DNA of 64,000 bases, from positions 874,001-938,000 of the forward strand of contig NZ_CP104850.1 of assembly GCF_028864635.1 (NCBI RefSeq). The letters are read 5' to 3'. Position 1 is the first letter of the stretch, and every line of letters starts with the position of its first letter. The translations under genes were made by a program, and so were the position numbers. Below the pieces are notes generated by a model. That model was given only the letters and a program-made list of their open reading frames with translations, made no database searches and was not told the DNA's origin. Source of the stretch: Cloacibacterium sp. TD35 (GTDB lineage Bacteria > Bacteroidota > Bacteroidia > Flavobacteriales > Weeksellaceae). Below are positions 15,955 to 24,564 of this stretch, piece after piece.

Positions 15955-18900
15955 CTGAAAAATATTAGTCAAACGCTTATTCCTGATTTTTTAAGAAAGA
16001 ATTTTGGAAAAGAAATTTTTGAAAATTTTGACCAAAGCCAACATATTTCTGTGAAAGGTTTTGCAGGTTCTGTTCCGTCTATTTTGGTGGCAGAATTATT
16101 TCTTACGCAGAAAAGAGATGTTCTTTTTATCATTGAAGATAAAGAATCTTCAAATTATATCACCTCAGAATTAGAGGAAATGATAGGCGAAGAAAACGTT
16201 TTGTATTTCCCTGAAACGCATTTAGAACCTTATCAAGTTGAGAAAACCCAAAATGCAAACATCGTTTTACGAACTGAAGTGCTCAATAGTTTAAATTTTG
16301 ATAAAAAGAAAAAAATTATCGTTGCAACCGCTTCTTCGCTTTCAGAAAAAGTGTTGAAAAAGGAAGATTTCAAAGCGATTTCTCACACGATAAAAGTTGG
16401 CGACCAACTGGATTTTGATTTTACGGAAGAATTATTGAATCAGTTCAATTTTAATTATACAGATTTCGTTTCGGAACCTGGAGAATTTTCGGTTCGTGGC
16501 GGAATTTTAGACGTTTTTTCTTATGCTTACGAAAAGCCTTTCAGAATTACTTTTTTCGGAAATGAAGTAGAAAGCATTAAGGAATTTGACATCGAAACTC
16601 AACTTTCCACAGGAAAAGTTAATGAATTTGAATTGGTTTCTAATATGAATTTTGCAGTTTCAGGAAGCAAGGTTTCTCTATTGGATTTATTGCCAAAAGA
16701 TAGTTTCATTGTCACTAAAAACGCTTACTTAACGATAAAAAAACTCAAAGATTTCTACGAAAAAGCAGAGCAGAAATTTGAAACGCTAAGCAAAGAAATC
16801 AAGCATCAAAAACCAGAAATTCTTTTCGTTTCTGATGATGTTTTTCTAAGAGATTTAGAAAAATTTAAAGTCATCGATTTTACATCTCAACAACTTAACG
16901 ATTTTACGACTTTACAACTCAATCAAACCGCACAACCTACCTTCCATAAAAATTTCGAACTTCTTGCCGAAGATTTAAAAGAAAAAAAAGAAGAAGGTTA
17001 TGAAACATGGATTTCTTTTTCAGGGGAAAAACAAAAGGAAAGGTTAGAAAATATTTTTGAGGAACTGAATCACGATTTACCGTTTAAATCTTTCAAATCT
17101 GAGCTTCATGAAGGCTTTGTAGATTATGAACTGAAAGTTTCGGTGTATACAGATCATCAGATTTTTGACCGTTATCAAAGATATAAAGCCAAAAATTCTT
17201 TTGCCAAATCTGAGCAATTAACCCTAAAAGATTTAATGTCTTTGAAAGTGGGAGATTACATTACGCACATTGACCACGGAATCGGGAAATTTATGGGATT
17301 GGTGAAAGTTACCAATGACGGAAAAACACAAGAATGTTTCAAATTGACGTATAAAAACAACGATTTGCTCTACGTTTCTATCCATTCGCTTCATAAAATT
17401 TCAAAATATAACGGACCAGATGGTAGAGAAATCGTTCTCAATAAACTTGGTTCTCCAACTTGGAAAACTTTAAAGCAAAAAACCAAGGCAAAAGTTAAGC
17501 AAATTGCATTTGATCTCATCAAATTATATGCACAAAGAAAGACAGCAAAAGGTTTTTCGTTCTCGCCAGATTCTTATTTGCAGAATGAATTAGAAGCAAG
17601 TTTCATCTACGAAGACACTCCAGATCAGGAAAAAGCTACGCAAGATGTAAAGAATGACATGGAAAATGATGGCGTAATGGACAGATTGATTTGTGGAGAT
17701 GTAGGTTTCGGAAAAACGGAAGTGGCAATTCGTGCGGCGTTCAAAGCGGCAACCGATGGAAAGCAAGTCGCGGTTTTAGTTCCTACCACCATTTTGGCGT
17801 TTCAGCATTACAGAAGTTTCAAAGAAAGGTTGAAAGATTTTCCTGTAAGTATTTCTTATTTGAACCGCTTCCGTTCTACAAAACAAAAAAATGAAACCAA
17901 AGAAGGTCTCAAAAATGGTAAAATTGATATCGTCATCGGAACGCATCAATTGGTTGGCAAAGATATAGAATTCAAAGATTTAGGGTTATTGATTATTGAC
18001 GAGGAACATAAATTCGGGGTAAATGTAAAAGATAAACTCAAAACGCTAAAAGCCAATATTGATACCTTGACTTTAACGGCAACACCCATTCCGAGAACTT
18101 TGCAATTTTCTTTGATGGCGGCAAGAGATTTATCGGTGATTAAAACGCCACCACAAAATCGACAACCAGTTGATACACAGATTATTGGATTTTATGAAGA
18201 AATTCTTCGTGATGCGATTTCTTACGAAATTCAAAGAGACGGACAGGTTTATTTCATCAATAATAGAATTGAAAATCTGAAAGATATTGCAGGTTTAATT
18301 CAGCGTTTGGTTCCAGATGCGAGAGTCATTACAGGTCACGGGCAAATGGACGGAAAAGAATTGGAAGCCAGAATTCTCGATTTTATGGAAGGGAAATATG
18401 ATGTTTTGGTTTCTACCACGATTGTAGAATCTGGAGTTGACGTTCCGAATGCGAACACGATTTTTATAAATGATGCGCAGAAATTTGGGATGGCAGATTT
18501 GCACCAAATGCGTGGAAGAGTGGGGCGAAGCAACCGAAAAGCGTTTTGTTATCTGATTACGCCACCCTTTGATATGATGACTTCGGATGCTAGAAAACGT
18601 TTGGAAGCAATTGAACAATTCTCTGATTTGGGAAGTGGTTTTCAAATTGCGATGAAAGATTTAGAAATCAGAGGAGCTGGAGATTTATTGGGAGCCGAAC
18701 AAAGTGGTTTTATTAATGAAATGGGCTTTGAAATGTATCAAAAATTGATGCAAGAAGCCTTGGAAGAATTGCAAAACGAAGATGATTTCCAAGATTTATT
18801 TGAGAATGAAGAAGACCGTAAAAAATTATTCAAATCTCAGAAAGAAGTCAACATTGATACAGATTTTGAGTTGATGTTGCCAGATTCTTATGTGAATTCT

Positions 18901-19305
18901 ACGGAAGAAAGATTGTCATTATACCAAAAATTGGCAGAAATCCCAACCAAAGAAGAATTGCAAAAATTTGAAAATGAATTGGTAGATAGATTCGGAAATC
19001 TTCCGAAAGAAGCGATTAATTTATTGAAATCGGTAGAATTAAAATGGCTTGCTGCGGAAATTGGTTTTGATAAAATCGTCATGAAAAACGGAATTTTCTT
19101 AGGTTATTTCCCAGATAATCCTCAAGATAAATTCTACCAAAGCGAAAAATTCAGAAATATTATCGCTTACCTTTCTCAAAATCCACGAGAAGCACAACTC
19201 AAGGAAAAATCAGGCAAAGAAGGCAATCAGCTCATGATGAGAAAAGATGGTGTGAAAAATGTAGATGAGGTGAATGTTCTTTTAAATAGAATTTTGTCAC
19301 ATTAA
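15952..19305 (+). CDS. mfd: Transcription-repair coupling factor Mfd
   Basis: An 1117-residue DNA translocase that removes stalled RNA polymerase and recruits UvrA. The UvrB-like N-terminal domains (about 1-300) include FSVRGGILDVF. The CarD-like RNA-polymerase-interaction domain is near 430-500 (GDYITHIDHGIGKF), then the RecA-like motor with GDVGFGKTE (Walker A), DEEHKFGV (box II), LTATPIPRT and QMRGRVGRS (motif VI). The C-terminal D7 domain starts near residue 980. Oddly, residues 309-324 (DFTSQQLNDFTTLQLN) are encoded by six 8-bp repeat units inserted in frame between structured domains. Confidence 0.97.
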   Translation: MLKNISQTLIPDFLRKNFGKEIFENFDQSQHISVKGFAGSVPSILVAELFLTQKRDVLFIIEDKESSNYITSELEEMIGEENVLYFPETHLEPYQVEKTQNANIVLRTEVLNSLNFDKKKKIIVATASSLSEKVLKKEDFKAISHTIKVGDQLDFDFTEELLNQFNFNYTDFVSEPGEFSVRGGILDVFSYAYEKPFRITFFGNEVESIKEFDIETQLSTGKVNEFELVSNMNFAVSGSKVSLLDLLPKDSFIVTKNAYLTIKKLKDFYEKAEQKFETLSKEIKHQKPEILFVSDDVFLRDLEKFKVIDFTSQQLNDFTTLQLNQTAQPTFHKNFELLAEDLKEKKEEGYETWISFSGEKQKERLENIFEELNHDLPFKSFKSELHEGFVDYELKVSVYTDHQIFDRYQRYKAKNSFAKSEQLTLKDLMSLKVGDYITHIDHGIGKFMGLVKVTNDGKTQECFKLTYKNNDLLYVSIHSLHKISKYNGPDGREIVLNKLGSPTWKTLKQKTKAKVKQIAFDLIKLYAQRKTAKGFSFSPDSYLQNELEASFIYEDTPDQEKATQDVKNDMENDGVMDRLICGDVGFGKTEVAIRAAFKAATDGKQVAVLVPTTILAFQHYRSFKERLKDFPVSISYLNRFRSTKQKNETKEGLKNGKIDIVIGTHQLVGKDIEFKDLGLLIIDEEHKFGVNVKDKLKTLKANIDTLTLTATPIPRTLQFSLMAARDLSVIKTPPQNRQPVDTQIIGFYEEILRDAISYEIQRDGQVYFINNRIENLKDIAGLIQRLVPDARVITGHGQMDGKELEARILDFMEGKYDVLVSTTIVESGVDVPNANTIFINDAQKFGMADLHQMRGRVGRSNRKAFCYLITPPFDMMTSDARKRLEAIEQFSDLGSGFQIAMKDLEIRGAGDLLGAEQSGFINEMGFEMYQKLMQEALEELQNEDDFQDLFENEEDRKKLFKSQKEVNIDTDFELMLPDSYVNSTEERLSLYQKLAEIPTKEELQKFENELVDRFGNLPKEAINLLKSVELKWLAAEIGFDKIVMKNGIFLGYFPDNPQDKFYQSEKFRNIIAYLSQNPREAQLKEKSGKEGNQLMMRKDGVKNVDEVNVLLNRILSH
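16876..16923 (+). repeat. 8-bp periodic array inside mfd
   Basis: Six consecutive 8-bp units: GATTTTAC, ATCTCAAC, AACTTAAC, GATTTTAC, GACTTTAC, AACTCAAT. They total 48 bp, so the reading frame is kept. The reverse complement contains GTAAAATC and GTAAAGTC, which recur in the intergenic array at 19929. Confidence 0.7.
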
Positions 19306-19358
19306 AAATTAAAAAATTAAATTTGCGCTTAACAAGCATTAATTAATATCAAAAAAAC

Positions 19359-19922
19359 GTGAAATACTTAATCGTAGGTTTAGGAAACAAAGGCGAAGAA
19401 TACGCAGAAACGCGTCATAATATTGGTTTTAAAGTAGCCGAAAAAATTGCACAAACTTTAGAAGCTCCTTTTAAATCGGCCAATTTTGGTTGGGTTTCTG
19501 AAGGAAAATACAAAGGCAGAAAAGTTTTTGTACTCAAGCCAGATACCTACATGAATCTTTCTGGGAATGCCGTAAGATTTTGGATGCAAAAAGAAAATAT
19601 TCCTTTAGAAAATGTATTGGTGATTACGGATGATTTGGCGCTTCCTTTTGGAACGTTGAGGTTGAGAAAAAAAGGTTCTGATGCTGGTCATAACGGGTTA
19701 AAAAACATTCAAGAAGTTTTACAAACTCAAGATTACGCAAGATTGCGTTTCGGTATTTCTGCAGATTTTTCTGAAGGAAAACAAGTAGATTATGTTCTTG
19801 GTAAATGGAATGAAGAAGAACTCAAAACTTTACAAGATAGAATAGATATTTTTGCAAAAGCGTGTCTATCATTCGTTTTCGCAGGAATGAATAATACAAT
19901 GAATACTTTTAATGGAAAGTAG
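19359..19922 (+). CDS. pth: Peptidyl-tRNA hydrolase
   Basis: A 187-residue bacterial Pth1, freeing tRNA from peptidyl-tRNA that drops off ribosomes. The catalytic His20 is in ETRHNIGF, Asn66 is in PDTYMNLSGN, Asp91/92 in ITDDLALPFG and the GHNGLKNI segment follows. The start codon is GTG at 19359. It lies 53 nt after mfd on the same strand and is probably co-transcribed. After the stop there is no classical terminator, only an 8-bp periodic array. Confidence 0.96.
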   Translation: MKYLIVGLGNKGEEYAETRHNIGFKVAEKIAQTLEAPFKSANFGWVSEGKYKGRKVFVLKPDTYMNLSGNAVRFWMQKENIPLENVLVITDDLALPFGTLRLRKKGSDAGHNGLKNIQEVLQTQDYARLRFGISADFSEGKQVDYVLGKWNEEELKTLQDRIDIFAKACLSFVFAGMNNTMNTFNGK

Positions 19923-19928
19923 ATTTTT

Positions 19929-19984
19929 GTAAAATCGTTGATTTGTAAAGTTGTTTTACTTTAAAAGTTTTATGACTTTACAAT
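19929..19984. repeat. 8-bp periodic array between pth and the GNAT-like gene
   Basis: Seven 8-bp frames fill almost the entire gap between two convergent genes: GTAAAATC, GTTGATTT, GTAAAGTT, GTTTTACT, TTAAAAGT, TTTATGAC, TTTACAAT. The first and last units are close reverse complements of mfd array units, and the array could fold on itself. Confidence 0.6.
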
Positions 19985-19985
19985 T

Positions 19986-21110
19986 TCAAAGTTTCTTTCT
20001 AAAAATACAATACTCTTTATATAGGTTAAAACCTTCCAATTTCTCAATTTCGCCACGCATTTTCAGGTTGTCTTTCATAATGAGATGAGAATCCACCGTT
20101 TTGAATCCTAATTTCAATGCAGAACCGAAAAGCATGGTTGCTAAAACTGCATCCAGACCTTTGTTTTGATAATTGGGATGAATCGCGCCCAATAAAAGTT
20201 GAAGCCTTTTTGAAGTCTTCATTGCCCATAAAATTCTTGCCCAACCAAAAGGTAAAATTCTTCCTTTAGAATTTTTTATCGCTTCGCTTAAGTCTGCCAT
20301 TGCAATTACAAAAGCCAGCACTTCGCCGTTTTCATTGGTAATCATCTTGATGAGTTTTGGATTGAGAAGTGGTAAAAAACGTTCGGCAAATTCAGTCATT
20401 TCGTCTTCGGTGAGTTTCGTGAAGCCATAGATTTCAGTGTAGGTTTTGTTGATGAGGTCAAAAACAGGTTTTACATAAGGATTTACCGATTTTGTTGAGG
20501 TGAATTCTACCGTTTTTATCTTTAAATTTCTAGAAACTCTTTCATTGAAATTTTTATATCTGTTCAGAATTTGTGCAGTAATCGGAACGTCATATTGTAC
20601 TAAATCTACAAAGTTTTCGTACTGGTTTTCCTTGATGAAATCTACCATAAAAGGAAAACTGTGATTGGTGACAAGCATTGCTTTTTCTTCGAAACCTTTG
20701 GTAAGAAAACCTTGAGGTTCTTTGTCTGAAAAAGCCATTGGTCCGATGATTTCTGTGCAGTTTTTAGATTTTGCCCAAGTTTCTACCGCAGTAATTAAAG
20801 CATTGAAAACTTCTTTATTTTCAAAACATTCAAAAAAAGAAAATCTGGCATCATTTTTCCCGTGAAATTTATTGTAATCGGTAGGAATTACGCCCATAAT
20901 TCTACCAACAGCTTTTCCGTTTTCGTATGCAAGGAAAAGTACCGCTTCATTGTGTTTAAAGAGTGAATTTTTGTCTTTGTCAAAGAATTTTTCATCATCC
21001 ATATACAAAGGATGAAGCCAATTTTTATGGTTTTTATGAATTTTTTCGGGAAGATAAATAAAAGATTTTAAGTCTTCTCTGGTCTTGACTTCTTTAATTG
21101 AAACGGACAT
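19986..21110 (-). CDS. GNAT-like acyltransferase, function unknown
   Basis: A 374-residue soluble protein common in flavobacteria. The N-terminal part (about 1-180) has YENGKAVGRIMGVIP and ARFSFFECFENKEV, and the C-terminal part has GAIHPNYQNKGLDAVLATML, a pattern close to the GNAT acetyl-CoA loop (R/Q-x-x-G-x-G/A). This suggests two GNAT-like lobes and a family of large predicted N-acyltransferases with unknown substrates. It overlaps the end of the upstream PAP2 gene by 17 bp in another frame, so the pair is translationally coupled. No catalytic residue can be assigned with confidence. Confidence 0.6.
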   Translation of the reverse strand: MSVSIKEVKTREDLKSFIYLPEKIHKNHKNWLHPLYMDDEKFFDKDKNSLFKHNEAVLFLAYENGKAVGRIMGVIPTDYNKFHGKNDARFSFFECFENKEVFNALITAVETWAKSKNCTEIIGPMAFSDKEPQGFLTKGFEEKAMLVTNHSFPFMVDFIKENQYENFVDLVQYDVPITAQILNRYKNFNERVSRNLKIKTVEFTSTKSVNPYVKPVFDLINKTYTEIYGFTKLTEDEMTEFAERFLPLLNPKLIKMITNENGEVLAFVIAMADLSEAIKNSKGRILPFGWARILWAMKTSKRLQLLLGAIHPNYQNKGLDAVLATMLFGSALKLGFKTVDSHLIMKDNLKMRGEIEKLEGFNLYKEYCIFRKKL

Positions 21111-21972
21111 CCAATGTATGGTTTAAAAATTTGTAGAATTTAAAGGTAAGAAAAAATACAATCGGCGCAGAAATAAATCCAGCAATTACATCTACAAAAT
21201 AATGAGCCTTAATGTAAACCGTAGAAAACATCAATAGGACAACAAATGGAATGAAATATTTTACTGATTTCTTGAAATTTTGATAAAGCCAAAAAATAAC
21301 TATCCAAGAAATTCCTACATGTGAACTGGGGAAAGCTGCGGTGGGAACTTCACCGTTTTTCTGTATGAGTTTGACCATATTTCCAAAGAATCCTTTGGCT
21401 TCAAGTGTGTTTTCTGGAAACGGAAAATAAAACTGCGGACCTTCTGCTGGAATCAATATAAAAGTGAAATAATACAGTAAAAATGAAGTGATTAAAACAA
21501 AACTAAACTCTTCAATTTTTTCTGGAATTTTCAGAAAAATAATTAAAAATGCAGCTAGTGGTAATAGGTAGTAAGAAAAATATCCAAAGTAAAATAATTC
21601 GCTGAAAAACCAAGAGTCAAAAGTTTCAGAAAATATTAATGAAGGCTGAAAGCCAAATGTTTTTTGGTCTAAATATGATAAAAAATTATCAATTTTTGGA
21701 AAAATTAAAGTATTTAAAATCGCAGTTTCTTTGTATAAAAAAGTCATCAAAGCATAAATTGTAACTCCTTCTACTAAGAAAAAAATATGGGAAGAAATTT
21801 TATTTTTCAAAATGAAAAATGCCAAGAATATGATTAAAAATAAAAACCGAACTCCAAAAAAATTGAGGTCTAGAAAAAGGCTAGGCTGTGTAAAAAGTAC
21901 CACTAATTCTATTCCGCAGAAATAGAAAAGAACGGATAGCCATATTTTAGAAATGTTTTTCACGCCATGCAA
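21094..21972 (-). CDS. PAP2-superfamily membrane phosphatase/phosphotransferase (Aur1/Ipt1-like)
   Basis: A 292-residue inner-membrane protein with about seven helices. The PAP2 active-site motifs are AAFPSSHVGIS (motif 2 with its His) and IKAHYFVDVIAG (motif 3 His and Asp). The GPQFYFPFPENTLEAKG segment resembles the Aur1/inositol-phosphotransferase branch rather than soluble acid phosphatases, so a lipid phosphate or head-group transfer reaction is likely. The frame starts at TTG (21972); a GTG at 21963 is an alternative and no in-frame ATG is near. Its end overlaps the GNAT-like gene. Confidence 0.85.
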   Translation of the reverse strand: MHGVKNISKIWLSVLFYFCGIELVVLFTQPSLFLDLNFFGVRFLFLIIFLAFFILKNKISSHIFFLVEGVTIYALMTFLYKETAILNTLIFPKIDNFLSYLDQKTFGFQPSLIFSETFDSWFFSELFYFGYFSYYLLPLAAFLIIFLKIPEKIEEFSFVLITSFLLYYFTFILIPAEGPQFYFPFPENTLEAKGFFGNMVKLIQKNGEVPTAAFPSSHVGISWIVIFWLYQNFKKSVKYFIPFVVLLMFSTVYIKAHYFVDVIAGFISAPIVFFLTFKFYKFLNHTLDVRFN

Positions 21973-21986
21973 TATTTAATCAAAAT

Positions 21987-22014
21987 TAAAAAAAAAGCCC
22001 CTAATTAAGGGGCT
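21987..22014 (-). terminator. Intrinsic terminator downstream of the first carbonic anhydrase
   Basis: A 7-bp stem AGCCCCT/AGGGGCT with a 5-nt loop is followed on the minus strand by at least nine T. It separates the carbonic anhydrase from the PAP2 gene. Confidence 0.88.
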
Positions 22015-22091
22015 ATAGCGAGAAAGTGTTAATTAAAAATCAAAGTTATATGAAGATATTCTCGCTTGTGTTATTCTATTTGTCGCAAAAA

Positions 22092-22727
22092 CTAGAGCCA
22101 TGTTACAACTCCGGTTTCCACATCGTAGTTGGCACCTACAATTTTTATTTTTCCTTCTTTCTCTAAATTTCTTAAAGTAGAACTTTGATGACGAATGTCT
22201 TCTATGGTTTTTTGGATGTTACAAAGCGTCAAACGGTCTAATAAATCTTCATTTTTAGAAGAGCGTTCTTCACCTTCTTTAATGATTTCGTGGATACAAG
22301 ATTCGAAATGATAGATGAGGTGATTAAGATTGTCCATTCCCATATTTTCAATTATTGGAGCATCTAGTCCACCTTTTAGAGCGCCACATTTGGTGTGTCC
22401 TAAAACGACTACCAATTTAGAACCTGCCACATTACAAGCAAATTCCATAGAGCCTAAAATATCTTGATTGGCGAAATTTCCTGCAATTCTGATACTGAAA
22501 ATATCTCCTAAACCTTGATCGAAAATGAGTTCTGCAGAAGTTCTACTGTCGATACAGCTTAAAACGGTAGCAAAGGGCCATTGGCCTTCTCTAGTATCGT
22601 TTACTTGCTCTAGAAGGTTTCTGTTTACTTTAAGATTGTTTACAAATCTTTGGTTTCCTTCTTTTAAAAATTGAAGTGCTTTTTCTGGATTAATGGTTGC
22701 TTGAGTTTCTGAAGTATGTGCTTTCAT
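22092..22727 (-). CDS. Beta-class carbonic anhydrase
   Basis: A 211-residue zinc enzyme interconverting CO2 and bicarbonate. The zinc ligands and catalytic dyad of the beta class are visible: Cys58, Asp60 and Arg62 in SCIDSR, and His111 and Cys114 in GHTKCG. There is no signal peptide, so it is cytoplasmic. It follows the SulP transporter by 99 nt, with a strong hairpin between them, and a second beta-carbonic anhydrase lies on the other side of SulP, suggesting joint handling of bicarbonate. Confidence 0.95.
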   Translation of the reverse strand: MKAHTSETQATINPEKALQFLKEGNQRFVNNLKVNRNLLEQVNDTREGQWPFATVLSCIDSRTSAELIFDQGLGDIFSIRIAGNFANQDILGSMEFACNVAGSKLVVVLGHTKCGALKGGLDAPIIENMGMDNLNHLIYHFESCIHEIIKEGEERSSKNEDLLDRLTLCNIQKTIEDIRHQSSTLRNLEKEGKIKIVGANYDVETGVVTWL

Positions 22728-22745
22728 AATTTTTTCTAATTTTTT

Positions 22746-22785
22746 AAAAACCTTTTCGGAACGCTGAAGGTTGGTTCCGAAAAGG
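22746..22785 (-). terminator. Perfect 12-bp hairpin between SulP and carbonic anhydrase genes
   Basis: CCTTTTCGGAAC (22751-22762) and GTTCCGAAAAGG (22774-22785) pair perfectly around an 11-nt loop, and on the minus strand five T follow. It fits an intrinsic terminator that could partly separate SulP from the downstream gene. Confidence 0.7.
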
Positions 22786-22826
22786 AAACAATGTTAATTT
22801 AATATGTATGAAGTTATGATATTTTT

Positions 22827-24416
22827 TTAAATAACCCTTCTGTGTGAAATAGTAATATGTGAATGTTGGTCGTTTTCATATTCTTTGTAAGAAGTTTTGA
22901 AACCTTCTAAAACTACTTCTATATCTTCTTCTCTGGCTCTTACATTAGCAAAATCAGAGATTAAGTCGATAATATCATCAGAGACATAAGAAGTTTTTTT
23001 AGCATTAATAATCACTCTAGAGTTGGGTTTAATATTTTTAAGCGTTTTTTTGATGGCTGCTTTGTTTAAGAAAGAAACTTCTTCTGCCAAATCAATGGTT
23101 ATTTCATCAGCGCTTTCTAATTCTTCTCTACTTAAATAATAGGCCCGTTTCATATTTCCGAGCAACAAGAAAAGAATACTGATGGCTAAACCAATTCCTA
23201 CCCCTTTTAATAAATCTAATGCCACCACCGCAATAATAGTAGCGATGAAAGGGATAAATTGATATTTTCCTTTGCTCCAGAAATGGCTAAGTTTTGCAGG
23301 ACTTGCTAATTTATAACCTACCATTAATAAAACTGCTGCTAAAGTCGCCAAAGGAATTTTGTTCAATAAAAATGGAATAGATAAAACAGATACTAACAAT
23401 AAAATACCATGAACAATAGCCGAAATTTTACTTGTTGCACCAGCATTAGCATTTGCAGAAGTTCTTACTACCACCGAAGTCATAGGTAAACCTCCAATAA
23501 AAGAAGAAACTAAGTTGCCAATACCTTGTGCTTTCAATTCTAAGTTAGTATCTGTTATTCTTTTGTGTACGTCCATTCTATCTGCAGCTTCTATACATAA
23601 TAATGTTTCTATGGAAGCTACTACTGCGATAGTTGCACCAATAATCCAAACTTGCGGATTCAGAAATCCTGAGAAATCAGGAAAAGTGATTAAGTTTTTA
23701 AAATCTTCTACCGATTGCGGAACCGGAAGTGTAACCAAATGTTCTCTAGAAATTTCTAGCGCGCTTCCTCTGAAAACTTCATTGAACAAAATCCCAACAA
23801 TTACCGCTACTAAAGCTCCTGGTAAAAGTTTTATTTTTTTGAGAAAGTTTACTTTTTTCCATGTAATAAGAATAGCCAATGAAATAATCGTTACCAAAAA
23901 GGCTCCAGGTGTAATGGCATTAAAAAGGTTGGTGAAATATTCTCCCAAGTTAAAACCATCAAAAATTTGTTGATTGCCTTCAAAATCTTTGTCGTATCCT
24001 AAAGCGTGTGGAATTTGTTTTAAAATGATAATAACACCAATTCCGGCTAACATTCCTTCGATAACGTTATTGGGGAAATAGTTAGAAATACTTCCTGCTC
24101 TTAGAAAACCAAGTGCTAATTGTATAAAACCTGCAATTAAACCTGCAGTTAAAAATAATTCGAAGCTTCCTAAATCGGTTATTGCTCCTAATACGATGGC
24201 TGCTAAACCTGCAGCTGGTCCAGAAACAGAAATGTGTGAATTACTGATGAATCCTATCACGATACCACCCACAATTCCTGCTAAAATTCCAGAAAGTGGT
24301 GGTGCACCAGATGCTAATGCAATACCTAAACAGAGTGGTAATGCTACGAGAAATACTACAATTCCCGAAGGAATATTTTCTTTTATTCCGCCGAATAAAG
24401 TGTTTGTTTTTTTCAT
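22827..24416 (-). CDS. SulP-family inorganic anion transporter (probable bicarbonate transporter)
   Basis: A 529-residue SLC26/SulP carrier with about 12-14 membrane helices and a C-terminal STAS domain (about residues 430-525). The family motif near TM1-3 is visible (SGIVVFLVALPLCLGIALASG, ISVSGPAAGLAAIV). The two flanking carbonic anhydrases argue for bicarbonate as substrate, as in BicA-type SulP proteins, rather than sulfate; that is inference. A perfect ATTACTT/AAGTAAT inverted repeat lies 30 bp upstream of the start. Confidence 0.9.
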   Translation of the reverse strand: MKKTNTLFGGIKENIPSGIVVFLVALPLCLGIALASGAPPLSGILAGIVGGIVIGFISNSHISVSGPAAGLAAIVLGAITDLGSFELFLTAGLIAGFIQLALGFLRAGSISNYFPNNVIEGMLAGIGVIIILKQIPHALGYDKDFEGNQQIFDGFNLGEYFTNLFNAITPGAFLVTIISLAILITWKKVNFLKKIKLLPGALVAVIVGILFNEVFRGSALEISREHLVTLPVPQSVEDFKNLITFPDFSGFLNPQVWIIGATIAVVASIETLLCIEAADRMDVHKRITDTNLELKAQGIGNLVSSFIGGLPMTSVVVRTSANANAGATSKISAIVHGILLLVSVLSIPFLLNKIPLATLAAVLLMVGYKLASPAKLSHFWSKGKYQFIPFIATIIAVVALDLLKGVGIGLAISILFLLLGNMKRAYYLSREELESADEITIDLAEEVSFLNKAAIKKTLKNIKPNSRVIINAKKTSYVSDDIIDLISDFANVRAREEDIEVVLEGFKTSYKEYENDQHSHITISHRRVI

Positions 24417-24446
24417 TGTATGAATATCGATATGTATTTACAATCA

Positions 24447-24466
24447 ATTACTTAGATGTAAGTAAT
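24447..24466. promoter_or_regulatory. Inverted repeat upstream of the SulP gene, possible operator
   Basis: ATTACTT (24447-24453) and AAGTAAT (24460-24466) form a perfect inverted repeat around 6 nt, 31 bp upstream of the SulP ATG. No TAnnTTTG box was found here. A regulator binding site is possible. Confidence 0.35.
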
Positions 24467-24514
24467 CAATTCTAATGTTTGAAAATTTAATTTGTTAAAA
24501 AGCGTCAAGGAACA

Positions 24515-24538
24515 GCCCATTTTTTTTGAAAAAAGGGC
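24515..24538 (-). terminator. Hairpin downstream of the small exported protein gene
   Basis: GCCC (24515-24518) and GGGC (24535-24538) flank paired T and A tracts with one bulge. It lies 27 nt past the stop of the 97-residue gene. No T-run follows directly, so it is a weak terminator candidate. Confidence 0.4.
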
Positions 24539-24564
24539 ATAATTTTCCTATGAAATTTTAGAAA

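Noticed and set aside
16869-16930. Possible promoter or operator in mfd from the repeated GATTTTAC
   Set aside because: The motif is part of the 8-bp periodic array and lacks any TAnnTTTG box; the Mfd reading frame continues through it.
18295-18645. 116-residue minus-strand ORF inside mfd
   Set aside because: Shadow of the helicase motor coding sequence; no start signal or known domain.
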